Shown: in pieces, positions 43,448-55,575 of the stretch | Layout: the number at the start of each line of letters is the position of its first letter | Numbering within the stretch: the first letter of the stretch is position 1 | Notes under the pieces: model-generated | The model's database searches: none | Told to the model about the DNA's origin: nothing | What the model saw: only the letters and a program-made list of their open reading frames with translations | DNA from: Silurus meridionalis | Taxonomy: Eukaryota; Chordata; Actinopteri; Siluriformes; Siluridae | DNA: 64,000 nt | NCBI RefSeq assembly: GCF_014805685.1 | Contig: NC_060887.1 | Coordinates: 13,678,463-13,742,462, forward strand | Direction of reading: 5' to 3' | Program-made: the position numbers and the translations under genes

Positions 43448-43849
43448 GATCAAGTGCTGTGATTTTTGTTGTTGTCAAAGCCATGTCTGTGTCTGTGTGT
43501 TCTTCTACGTTATTTTTGAAGAATTGTATTATTATTAGTAGTAGTAGTAGTAGTAGTAGTATTGTTATTATGAGTTTGTTTGTTTAGCTGTGGTGACTGT
43601 ATTACAAATCCTAACCTTCGAATACTCTTTGCTCTTGTAGTTTATTTATTTACTTTTTTAAAATTTTTTTATAAATAACTAAACCCAAAAAATGCTCCAC
43701 GAGCTTCCCTATCCAGCTGGTGTAGAAAGGGGCGTGTTCCTGGGTGTCGCCATCATCATCATCATCATCATTAACAACAACAACACAAGCAGCAGCACTG
43801 ATGCTTCCGGTTCACCATTTTGCGGAAGACAGCCCAGAGTCCTGTTTAC

Positions 43850-43978
43850 AGACTAACAGCAGAGCTGAGCATTTAGACACGTGTATTTAGATGTGTTTAT
43901 ATTTACGGACGAGACAAATTATTTAGATTGGATTAACGGCCAGGTGGAGTTCATGCCTGGTGAAGTTTCTGCTTAAAG
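43850..43978 (+). other. josd2: Probable non-coding first exon of josd2
   Basis: A splice donor AAAG|GTAAGG ends it at 43978, and an acceptor TTTCAG at 44328-44333 opens the coding exon 18 bp before the ATG. An ETS-like CTTCCGGTT lies just upstream at about 43804. The exon start is not determinable and the value given is approximate. Confidence 0.5.
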
Positions 43979-44033
43979 GTAAGGAGATCCACCTGATAGT
44001 ACTGCTAGTTAGCAACCTAGCAAAGGAGCAGGG

Positions 44034-44035
<2 letters not shown>

Positions 44036-44112
<77 letters not shown>

Positions 44113-44142
44113 TGTTTTAAACGAGTCTGCAAGACACGTGAT

Positions 44143-44192
<50 letters not shown>

Positions 44193-44273
44193 ATGTGTGT
44201 GTGTGTGTATATAAATATATTATTTTTTATTACTATTTGATTGTATGAACCAGTAAAGTAGGGCGCATTGTTT

Positions 44274-44318
<45 letters not shown>
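44036..44318. repeat. Three microsatellites (GT, TA, GT) in the josd2 5' UTR intron
   Basis: (GT)n at about 44036-44116, (TA)n with a GT tail at 44146-44210, and (GT)n at 44280-44318. The last ends just 34 bp before the josd2 ATG and abuts the splice acceptor. Confidence 0.95.
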
Positions 44319-44320
<2 letters not shown>

Positions 44321-44351
44321 AGCTGGATTTCAGCAGTGTGAGAGAGTGAGC

Positions 44352-47300
44352 ATGAGCGGGTTGGAGGTGTTTCATGAGAAGCAGAGGTTGGAGCTGTGCG
44401 CTATTCACGCCCTTAACAACGTGCTGCAGGAGAGAGTGTTTACGAAGGAGGCTGCTGATGACATCTGCAAGCGGTGAGAGCATCGATTGGTTGATTGATT
44501 GTTAACAGCAGTATGGAGCTGCCTTCTTTTAGAATCAGAATCAGACTTTGACTTGGCGACAGGAGCTTCCAGTGTGGGAGAAAGTACATGTTTCAACATA
44601 TGATAGTTCAGGCATACATACGAATTACACAGTAGAGATGGAATATAAAAATATAAGAAAAACAGACATGACGTATAAGAGTGGAGGAAGGTGCACACAG
44701 GTGGATTATGTTCTATGCAGGAGATGCAACCTGAAGGAGATTGGAGACTGTAAGGTGTTGGCGGGGGACAGTGTAGCTAGACAGCATCGGATGGTGGTCT
44801 GTAGGATGGTTTTGGAGGTGAAGAAGAAGAGGAGCAAAGTGAGGACTAAAAGAAGAATAAGATGGAGGAAGACTGTAGTGTGAGATTCACGGAAGAGGTC
44901 AGACAGGGGCTCTGTGGTGGTGAAGATGTGCTGGATGATTGGGCAACTACTGCAGAAGTGATAAGGGAGACTAGATTAGGTACTTAGTGTGACATCTGGA
45001 AATAGAAAGGAAGATAAAGAGACGTGGTGGTGGAATGAGGAAGTGCAGGAGAGCATAAAGAGAAAGAGGTTGGTGAAACAGAATTGGGATTGACAGAGTG
45101 ATGAAAAAGTAGGCAGGAGTACAAAGAGATGCGGCAGCAGGTAATGAGGGATGTGGCGAAAGCTAAGGAAAAGGCATATGAGGAGCTGTATGAGAAGTTG
45201 GACACAAAGGAAGGAGAAAAGGATTTATACCGATTGGCCAGGCAGAGGGACAGAGCTGGGAAGGATGTGCTACAAGTAAGAGCAATAAAGGATGGAGATG
45301 GAAATGTGTTGAGGAGATGGAGGGAGTATTTTGAGCAGCTGATGAACGAGGAAAATCGAAGAGAGAGAAGGTTGTGTGGAGAGAGAAGGTGTGGAGATTG
45401 TGAAGCAGGAAGTGAAAAGGGTTAGTAAGGAGGAAGTGAGAGCAGCGATTAAGAGGATGAAGAGTGGAAAGTCGGTAGGACCAGATGACATACCAGTAGA
45501 AGCATGGAGATTTTTTAGGAGAGATGGCAGTGGAGTTTTTAACAAGATTGTTTAACAAGATTCTGGAAGGTTGAGAGGATGCCTGAGGAATGGAGAAGGA
45601 GTGTGCTGGTACTGATCTTTAAGAATAAGGGAGATGTGCAGACCTGCAGTAACTACAGGGGAATAAAGCTGATCAGTCACACCATGAAGTTATGGGAAAG
45701 AGTAGTGGAAGCCAGGCTGAGAGAAGAGGTGACCATCTGTGAGCAACAGTATGGTTTCATGCCGAGAAGGAGCACCACAGACGCATTATTTTCTTTGAGA
45801 ATGTTGATGGAGCAGTATAGAGAAGGTCAGAAGGAGTTGCATTGTGTTTGTGGATTTGGAGAAAGCGAACGACAGGGTGCAGAGAGAGGAGTTGTGGTTC
45901 TGTATGAGGAAGTCAGGTGTGTCAGAGAAGTATGTGAGGGTGGTGCAGGACATGTATGAGGACAGTGTGACAGCAGTGAAGTGTGCAGTAAGAACGACAG
46001 ACTGGTTCAAGGTGGAGGTTGGATTGCATCAAGGATCGGCTACGAGCCCTTTTCTGTTTGCAGTGGTGATGGACAGGTTAACGGACGAGGTCAGACAGGA
46101 GTCTCCGTGGACTATGATGTTTGCGGATGATATTGTTATTTGTGGTGAGAGTAGAGAGCAGGTTCAGAAGAGCCTGGAGGTGGAGGAAATCAGGTGTCTG
46201 GGGTCAATAGTGAATGGTAATGGAGAGTGTGTTAGAGAAGTGAAGAAAAGAGTGGCCAAGTAGAACTGTTTTAGCTAATGTTGTTGGACAGTCGAATTAT
46301 GGCTAAATCATTTTTTAAAATAATTTGCTGTTAGACACATAGCGCGTCTCCACCTTCCGCTTGAGGATGCAAAACCGGTGCTCAATAGTGTTCGGGTCTG
46401 GAGACATACTTGGCCACTTCATCACCTCCAGCTTCTTCAGCAAGGCAGTTGTCATGTTTGAGGGTCGTTATCATGTTGGAAATCTGCCGTTTCTGAAGGG
46501 ACAGCAGAGGGCGTTATGTTCTACTTCAGAATGTCACAGTACATGTTGGAATCCATGTTTCCCTCAATGAACTGCAGCTCCCCAGTACCAGCAGCACTCA
46601 TGCAGCCCCAGACCATGATGCTACCACCACCATGCTTTACTGTAGGCAACACACAATTTTCTTGATACTCCTCATCAGGGCATCTCCACACATGCTGGAC
46701 ACCATCTGATCCAAACAAGTTTATATTATTCTCATCAGACCACAGGAGATGGTTCCAGTAGTTCATGCTCTTGGACAGGACGTCTTCAGCACTCTGTTTG
46801 CAGGCTTTCTCGTGAGCCAGCTTAAAAAAAAGTTACCTTCTGGGACGACGGTCATGCAAACAGACTTGAGCACTGACGAGTGGACCTTCAGCTTCTCCAA
46901 CCTCTAAAGCAATGCTGCAGCACTTACGCTTCTGTGTTTTAAAGCAGCTTTTGCACCTGACGCCCCAGCATGTGGACTCAACTTCTTTGATGGACCCTTG
47001 CGAGGTCTGTTCTGAGTGAAACCCATCTTGGAAAACCTCTGTATGACCCTGGGTCACTTTACTGTAACTCAGATTCAGGGTTTTACAGATCTTTTTGTAG
47101 CCTCGGCATCTTTGTGGAGAACAACAATTCTAATTCTCAAATCCTGTGCAAGGTTCCATGTTGAACATCCAGTGGTCAGTATGAGAGAATTGTACTCAAA
47201 GCACCGCATTTTAACTGCTCTAATACAAGATACACAAATTTGGACGGTTCTGTCAAATTATAATTTTTTTAAAGAATAATTTAAAGAGTTTTAATTCGTG

Positions 47301-49163
47301 ATTAATCGCAACTTAATCACACATCAGGCACATCAGTTTTTTAACAATCGTTTAGTATTTAAAAATTACTTTTTGGTTGAGTTTATTTTTAATATCTGAG
47401 TAATGAAAGGACATTGTAAATAAATGTGTGTTGCCTTGAACGTTTTAATTTCGCCTTTTTTTATATTTCTTTCTTTTTTTAATTCAAAATGGTTGAACAG
47501 AAATGCGCGCTGCATTAATCGCGCATTAATAATGCTAACAAGCTTATGTTTTGTTTTTTCCTTTTGAAATGACACTGGGTGTGAAATATCGTGGCATTAC
47601 GCAAATTAGTCCATCGTTTCGAAATCGCACCAGCTGGTGATAAAAATTCAGAGGAAAACATGACGCCTTTGTAAGTGTCATATCTTATATGCAACAAAAG
47701 GGATAAAAAAAAAGTCCCTCAATTGTTTTAATTAAAATAACTTTCATAAACAAATGACTTTTAAAGGTTTTGCGTAATAACTACAAACTAGGCATTTTCC
47801 TTTGATTTTGTTCATTTAATTATTTATTCATTTATTTATTCTGAACAAATGACTCATTTGTTAACTATATAACTCAAAAAGTAAATGTTTTGGAGCATTG
47901 AAATGAAAATGTCAGAAGAAGACAGGCCACATTTTACAGGTCTTATCATCATTACTTATTCCAGCATGCTTTATTCCTTATCTTTGGATAACAACATATT
48001 TCAAATGTCAACCCACTGCAACGTCGCATTGGAATTCTTTTGTCGTTGCATCGTCATCATGGATGTTATTATGTCAATAAATGCTAATCATTGCTTAAGT
48101 GTATAGTACAGGAACAGAATAACAGCTAACTGTGTGTGTGTGTGTGTGTATATGTGATGAAATAATGGATTATTTTCCTCCTTAGCCTTGCCCCACAGTG
48201 TGTAGTGAACCCGCACCGCTCTGTCCTGGGTACGGGGAACTATGACGTGAACGTGATTATGGCGGCTCTCCAGAGTCGTGGATTGGCTGCAGTGTGGTGG
48301 GACAAACGTAGGTCAGTTTGTTCGTCACTTACACAAAACAATAAACATTTTTAGCCTTGGCGCCAATCATGTTCCATTTATAAATGTAACTATTGTCATA
48401 TTGTGATGATGCACTGTACATTTATTTACTCTTGCTTTCTTCTCAGGTCGGTGCAGAGTTTATGTCTGGAGAAAGTACAAGGTTTTATATTGAACGTCCC
48501 TTCACGGGTGTCGCTAGGAATCGTGTCCCTCCCACTGAGACGCAGGCACTGGCTAGCGGTCCGGCAGGTCAATGGGCAGTACTACAACCTGGACTCTAAG
48601 CTTAAGAATCCTGTTTGGATTGGAGGAGAAACCGAACTCAAGTGAGTTTTATTACCGGAAGTGGCGACGGTTATTCTTTCTAAAACCCGCAGCAAACGTG
48701 ACTGCCATTGTTCAGACTGTTATTGTTATAGGCTGTTTTTATGCAGATTTAGCTAATACTAGCATAGTCTAGGAGTTCCATCCACAGACCAAATTAATTT
48801 GACCTCCAGGTTCACTTGACTTTAGTAAAGCTTAGGGTCCTATCAGGATCCGAGACAATTCCGCAAAGATTTGATTTGCGTATTTAATTGGTGTTCTGTA
48901 TCGTTTTATTTGCTCTATATCAATAATGGCGATTTAAACTAATTAAACACAGGGAACGAACGAAAAAAAACAAATTGTATCATTCTACCCACCAGCCTGT
49001 ATTATTTACTCGCAAATTGTCTCTCCCTGTCCATCTCTCCAGCCAATTTCTTAGTGAGCAGTTGTCTCAGGATGTTGCCGAGATGCTTCTCGTAGTCCAG
49101 AGAGAAGTGGAGGAGGATGGAACATGGCTTATTTCAGATGACCGTGAGAACACAGGGCAGTGA
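44352..49163 (+). CDS. josd2: Josephin domain-containing deubiquitinase 2 (4 coding exons)
   Basis: Exons are 44352-44473, 48186-48311, 48447-48641 and 49043-49163, joined by in-phase GT-AG introns, giving 187 residues (human JOSD2 about 188). Josephin enzymes are cysteine proteases that remove ubiquitin. The domain fills almost the whole protein. Catalytic residues are Cys16 (in [12 protein letters not shown]), His117 (in RRRHWLAV) and Asp132 (in YYNLDSKL). Family signatures [21 protein letters not shown] and AVWWDKR are intact. The start [15 protein letters not shown] fits, being slightly shorter at the N-terminus than the mammalian form. Intron 1 (3.7 kb) has collected a LINE, a Tc1 remnant and a family A repeat; the other introns are short. 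It could only be confused with JOSD1 or ataxin-3; the length and absence of UIM motifs and of a polyQ tail favour JOSD2. Confidence 0.93.
44650..46262 (+). pseudogene. Degraded non-LTR retrotransposon ORF2 (endonuclease end plus reverse transcriptase)
   Basis: Plus-strand pieces in shifting frames read, in order: the end of an endonuclease domain ([34 protein letters not shown]), a linker ([16 protein letters not shown]), and reverse-transcriptase motifs [90 protein letters not shown] and [17 protein letters not shown]. The FADD catalytic box is kept, but several frameshifts and a missing C-terminus make it dead. It lies in josd2 intron 1 in gene orientation. Confidence 0.85.
46325..47180 (-). 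pseudogene. Tc1-like transposase remnant in josd2 intron 1
   Basis: The minus-strand frame 46766-46521 reads [20 protein letters not shown] and [19 protein letters not shown], which is the first catalytic Asp and the middle of a DD34E transposase. Further down, in broken frames, is a DNDP-like second-Asp region and an IEHRF-like third-catalytic region (46380-46450). It has frameshifts and stops. Confidence 0.75.
47285..47545 (+). repeat. AT-rich dispersed repeat family A, copy 3 (partial)
   Basis: GTGATTAATCGCAACTTAAT, AACGTTTTAATTTCGCC and GCGCTGCATTAATCGCGCAT match the start and end blocks of the copies at 28065 and 20748. The middle is deleted. Confidence 0.7.
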
Positions 49164-49735
49164 AGTTCTTTTAATACCGGACAGTCATGTGCAGAGCAGC
49201 ATTACCAAAGAGGAAGGAAACATTCCCAGATGGTCACCTTTACACACTGAGACGTCTAATTGAATGGTTCACATAAGGGACATCTTCTGTGTAATAAATG
49301 GGATATTATTATTTTTATTATTATTTTTTTTAAATGAAAGGATGCAGGCAGGATGCTTGTATGTGGCACCGAATGACACTAGTGCATCACCTGCCTCTCT
49401 TCGTTCTTGCCCTCTTTTAATTTTTTCTCAGGATAAGTGCTTGAGTTTTAAAAATAACATTTAAGCAGGTTTATTTGTTCTGCATCTATGCACTGCATTT
49501 CTGAGGTAGACGAAGGTGTGTATCTAACTATGCACGGAAATGCTACACACAGTCTTTGTAAATAGAATTCAAGTTGTGAGTGGTTTCTGTTCATACAGCT
49601 CGGCATATTTTGGGGAACTTGTTCTCCGGACTCTCTTTTTATTTGCTTATGGTTCTGATCACATCTCAGAGGATACAAGTGGAATGAAGTATTCACTAAA
49701 AAAAAATTAAAATAAATTGACTGTTATTTGGAAAA
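49164..49735 (+). other. josd2: 3' UTR of josd2 with poly(A) signal
   Basis: An AATAAA hexamer at 49711-49716 is followed by T/G-rich sequence (TGTTGTCTCAGTCTGTG), the usual cleavage context. This gives a 3' UTR of roughly 570 nt. Confidence 0.65.
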
Positions 49736-51826
49736 AATAATGTTGTCTCAGTCTGTGACTGCTGTAGTCAACACCATGCAACAGTTCAATTAAATACTAA
49801 TTGAATACTCATCTAATTGATTGCAAACTAGACAGTAGGCTGCTTTGTAGTTTATTGGCTTCCTGTTTGTCATCATGCACCAGAGACCTACCTATCTGGT
49901 AGTGGCATTTACATCTGTAGTCAGCTGTGTTTTCTGGCAACATCTGTAAACAAGTCTCTATATACAAGTCATAAATATATGTACACCGACAAAGATCTCA
50001 TAATTCAGAACTTAAGCTTTAAGAATCAGTGTAACAGTGAAGGAATTCTAGCACTTTTTATATGTAGTTCCCCAGAATGCAGAATACTGTCTAAATGGCT
50101 TGCCCAAAAATGCCCTATGAGGGTACTGGAGGTAAAAAGCTCAAGAAGCACGTATTATGAACTGGAAATGGTTACACTGCTGACCTTCAGCCAATTTGGT
50201 AGGCGTAAGGACTATTCTAAACTATATGCATATTTTTTTAAGGATTCCTGTAGTTGCCTATACATTTGATTAGCCATAAAATTAAACCTGCAGACAGGTG
50301 AAGTGAAAAACCCTGATCATCTCTTTACAGTAGCGTCTGTCAAGGGCTGAGATATTAATTACCAAGTGTTCTAAGAGCTGATGTGTTTAAAACAGAAAAA
50401 ATGCACAGTGGTAAGTATCTAAGCAAGTTCTACAATGAGCAAATGATGTCTAGACCACTGGGTCAGAACATTAAAATGGCAGGTGCTCCAATGCCCCAAT
50501 AAGGGACATCATCTGGTTTGGTCGTACAGAAAAGCTACTGTAACTCAAATTGTTGTAAAAGTTTAGGCTGGCTCTAATGGAAAGGAGTCCAAATGGAGGC
50601 AAATAGCAATGGCTACATGAGAATCAGAACTACACCGTAATGCAATGGAAGAAGATGATCTGGAATCTTGCGTGAATCACTCTGATGGTCATTGATCCGA
50701 GCTTTACTTTAATAGTGTATGGGCCTTTATACCTCATCAAGAATGCACAGTGCAGGTAAGGACCATTATTGAGGAACTGCAGGTTTGCAGGCGCAAGATT
50801 CTTTCCTATGTATATACACAGTTTTGCCATCAAGCATGACAATAAAGAGTGGCCTTGGTCTGCCAAAAACTACTTCTGTATAATGCATAACATAAATCAT
50901 TGATATGGATGTGTACTTGTCTGACCAGGTTCATTCCAGTGAACCCAAAGGGCACACTAAGAATGTTTAGTGGTAAGAGAGGAGCTGACAGCATGTCCTG
51001 CCAGTAGATGGCTCATCTCTGGCTGCAATTTTACCCCATCAATACAATGAACAATAGAATTAGTCCAAGAGAGGCCTGCTGGGGGTGAGGGTGGGGCAAA
51101 TGAATGATGAGATTGTTCTTTGGCCCTTTGCCAGCTGCAGCAGTTCAGTGTGGTCCCCTTAATGAATGGTGAGGTATTACAGGTCATTCCATGATGAAAT
51201 ATTTTCAGATCAAGGACCTATAACTTGTTACACAGGCTGTTCTTTTGCTTAAACAGAACAGAAAAGCATTCTAATGTTGACACAACCTTGGAGTGAGCCT
51301 TTCTGTGATTTCTTCTGCTATGTATTTGGAATATTGAACAATGGTATATGATGAGTTATGAGCTTCTAAAATCTAGGAAGTTGTGACTTTGAAAAAGCTT
51401 CCATTATTCCTATAAAGACAAACAACACTCCTTTGGGTAACACCAAATGTAAAACAGTTGAAGAAACCTTCTCCAAGCAATAGTGTGGTATCCTCTGCCT
51501 GTGGCATGAGCTCATTCTGTGGAAGTTCTAGAGTGGCTTTCTACTCTGACCACAAGGCACACTCTCATGACTAATAGTTCTCAGAAGAGTGCTATTTTTG
51601 GTGGTGGAGGATGATTCTTACACTGCATTATTCTTTGCCAATTAGTACCCACCAGGGTTCTCGCTCTCCCTATGATCATTCTGAGGGTTCCCTCAGAAGT
51701 AGGAAGTCAGGTTTAGAAGATGTCATTTTTAACCTCTGCATATTTAAGCTACGAATTGCAAAACCAACCATGGACATATCTGTGTTCTTATTAACAACAT
51801 GCTAACCAACATATCACTGCATGATA

Positions 51827-51906
<80 letters not shown>

Positions 51907-53100
51907 CAGTATATATATATAGACAGACAAAGGTATTGGGACACCTTTCCTGCCATATGTGGTTCTTATCCAAAAACTGTAAACATATGAGTAAACTTTC
52001 ATAATGTGCAGTATGTAAGTATAGTACATCAGTTGATCCTTCATAAAACATAATAGTACACCTGATTTCTATGATGCTTGCTGTGTTAGGATATGTAGTA
52101 AGTCCTTTTATAATTACAGGAAAAGCTTTTTAGGATTACGTCAGTATAAACAGTTTAAATTCTGCTCTCATTCCCATAGCAGAACTCAAATGGTAATGTA
52201 ATGGTATTTTAATTAAACCTTAATTATCCAGTGTTGAAGTAGTGATATGACCATTAAGTTAACATATTGCACACTTTCTACATCATGTCACAAACCACAA
52301 AAGGGTCAGGTTATTCCACCTTTGTTAGTTTTATTTGATTTATATTTAGTCTCAGTAGTGAAAAAAGTAGTCCATTCAAAGGAGCATTAAAACCATAGAA
52401 ACACAGGGCTATTGGATTAATAAGAGTAGGACAGGGAAGGTTGGGATTAATGCAATGGCAAATTGAGTATATTTATGTGTATACATACACACACAAAACA
52501 TCTCAAGAGGACCCTGAATCACCCACAGATACACAGAACACACGGTGGTGTTGAGAGAACAATCCTGCAAATTAGGGTTGATACACTTCCATTAGTCAGC
52601 GCAATAATCACAAAAAAGCTCTATCACTTCTTATGTTTCAATAAGATTCACTTGAGAAAATGTTCATTTATTAATTTTTTTTATATATATTATTACCTGC
52701 AAAGGTAATTAGCTTTACAAATGTAAATGTATAAATAGGCACATCTGCACAATTTTGTACTGAGTATTTGGCAGTAAAATTAGCTTTCTCATATCAAAAT
52801 GGCAAAAACAAACATTTTGTTCAGATGGACAAACTATGTATAATATCAACATAATGTTATTAGCATCTATAAATGTTTTGTTAGGTTACCGAACGAAGTG
52901 GATTTTTTTTTATGTTGAATTAACCCTAATTTGCAGACATGTGCTTCATCACTTATTATTGCTGTGTACATTATGGCTACGGCAATGCAGGCAATGGCAG
53001 AGGTTGTTTTGCTGCAATGACCGTAGCTCTCTCTTTATTCGTGTTCATCTTCGTATCATTCTCATTTTATGCATGAAAAGTGCAACACTTAAACATAACA
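49736..53100. other. Intergenic between convergent josd2 and ttyh1; no gene, several repeats
   Basis: No exon is recognised. At about 50310-50720 (plus) lies a decayed Tc1-like piece (GCTACTGTAACTCAAATTGT, GAATCAGAACTACACCG, AATGCAATGGAAGAAGATG). A CT/TA compound microsatellite lies at 51826-51916, followed by a Tc1-type end (CAAAGGTATTGGGACACC, 51928-51945) of the same family as 41215. The rest (50730-51820 and 52020-53100) is unassigned AT-rich DNA, part of which may be ttyh1 3' UTR. Confidence 0.55.
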
Positions 53101-53655
53101 TCATTTACAGTGAATATACAGTATATTTGTATCATATAGCAATATGATATATAGTATCAGAGGGAATACAAGGTAATACACAATTGCCATCTATTAAAAA
53201 AAGGTGCGGTCAAATCTTTAGAAAACAAAACCAAAAAAAAATCCAGTGCCCATTAAGTTGTCATACAGAAAACTTGTGCCATTATTCTGGTGTGTTTGTG
53301 ACTTAGCATTCAATATAAAAACTCCAAAAAACAAAGTAGCAATACAATTTTAAAAATAGAGTAATAAAGTAACATCAATCTGGCAACATCAGTACCGTCC
53401 AGTCTCCTGTCTCCGGTAAACACCACACTGAACAGGTTGATGGGAGGGGAGCTCAGATTATTTTAACCTTCATTTATTTGTTCTTTCTCCTTAAATCTCA
53501 GTGGTCCTGACGTTCTGCAGTGGATTTTAACATCTAGCATTCCAACATCGTTTTAAATTAGTCTCTCAGTAAAGTGTCCATCCATATTAAAACTAAATAT
53601 TTGCTATATATATATATAGATCGATAAAGCATTTTTTTAATACTATACAAACAAA
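53101..53655 (-). other. ttyh1: Probable start of ttyh1 3' UTR
   Basis: Non-coding sequence follows the ttyh1 stop. Candidate minus-strand AATAAA hexamers occur near 53473 and again farther left (about 52660 and 52335), so the true end is uncertain. Confidence 0.35.
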
Positions 53656-55535
53656 TTAGCGCGAGTTCAGGTTCCTTGAATGGGCAGAGTTGGGATGTGT
53701 TTGTCTACCCGTATAGCCTGTCAGCATGCTGGGAGAGTACTGTACTTTCACATGACCACAATGGGATTGAACAGACATGACGCCACACAGACAGACAGAT
53801 CCAGGAGGAGACGGATGCAAAAAAAAAAAAAGACAAGAATAAAAAAGCAAATGTCAGTACGCAATGAAATGAACAATCAAAGTTGCAAAATGTATTAAAG
53901 GAAATTAAGACCTGGGCTTTATTTTCGTGGCAGTGCAAGAGCACTTTATTAGTTAAATGCCTGAGTGTTTGTTCATTTGGCCGTTTAGGAGCACTGTAGA
54001 AATTTTCATGGTCTCAAAAGTTATTTGTCTGTCCATCTGCATTTGTGCGCTGAAGTAATTTTTATGTTCGGAATTGAATGGACCACAGGGAGCCACATAA
54101 CGTTTAAAACCTTCCAGATACACCGTGGCCTCCGTTAGGAACCCAGGTTCTTGAGTTGAAAATGAGCAGCTATCTTGTGTTATGATAAACCATTATAAAC
54201 AAAGTCCTAGCCGCTAAATGGCAAAACCTTCACCTTTCCATCCAATTGTACATTTTAACTGATATCTAATCCTCCTTGAAATCCACATCAATTCATTTGA
54301 ATTCGGTTCCATTATAGTCAGCAATATCAGTTCATCTTGCCTTTCATTGTGATCGATCTGCTGAGTACTCTTCACTTTCACGCAGCTTGTGTTGATGCAT
54401 TGTGCATTATCTCAAAACCATCAATATGAATAACACGATAAAAGCTTTAAATATTGAATTTGTTTTTGGAGCAAATCATATACTGGTATACTCTATCATT
54501 CAGTCTGTTAATAAGCAGTCTATATCCTTTTTATTATTTAAATTCTGTACATTTCTCGTATTACATTTTGATCTCTGCATTTCAGATTCCAAAGAAAACA
54601 ATAAACATTTGTATAAAAATATCCGTGAGTTTCTGACACCATCCCTACAACATTGACATCAAATCTATTGAGAGCAATGTTAGAAAACGCATTTGCTGTA
54701 AGCTCAATCAGCCGGTTAGTTATTTTTTCACAACTAATCTCTCTATGAAATCTGTAACTGAATTCCTTGCTGATGTGGTAAGAAACAGAGAATATATATA
54801 TATATATATATATAAATGATAGTCTCATGCCTTGATCACGAAAATAGGGCCCATGATGCCTTATCAGAACTCAGGGCTAAATCATAATACAATTTATTCA
54901 TTTTAATTATATATAGTTTTTCTTTTATATGCCTCACAAATAACATCATAGTAGACATCAGTGTTAGATTCACATAAAAAAAGACATTTCATATATGGCA
55001 TTTAAACACTTTTTGAATAGATTTGACCTGGGTCTTCCTTTTGAGAAAATAGAAAATATACACCCAGGATATCACGGGTCACCACTATACCTTTTGTGTT
55101 TTAATAAATAATGTGATAGTGCTAGAATTCACCAACTTCTAAAAACACCACGTCTACAATTTAGGTTTAGAGTTTGTTCAATGCTTGCAGGTTTAAAAAA
55201 GCCCCTTTAGGGTCAATAGAAACATCTAGAACCAGTTAGAACCTCAGCACAGATGGTAATGCCATGAGTCATGATGATGGCAAACAGACAGGGGAACTCA
55301 CAGAGGGGGGTGGGGACTGCCTGTCACTCAGAGGCAGGCTCTCATAACCAGGGTTGCCATTGGAGGAAGTGTTTGGAGTCCTGCATAGAGACACAGAAAG
55401 AAAGAGGGACAAGAGGAAGGAAAGAGGGAGGAGTGGCCAGGGGGGACACAGAGAAGGGCCATGCCACATACAGAGAAAAGTAAGGACCAAGGATGGATAA
55501 AGAGAGAGAAGGGTGGAGGAGAGTTAAAGAGATGA

Positions 55536-55575
<40 letters not shown>

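Noticed and set aside
46361..46570. Plus-strand ORF beginning [10 protein letters not shown]
   Set aside because: Antisense of a Tc1 transposase remnant.
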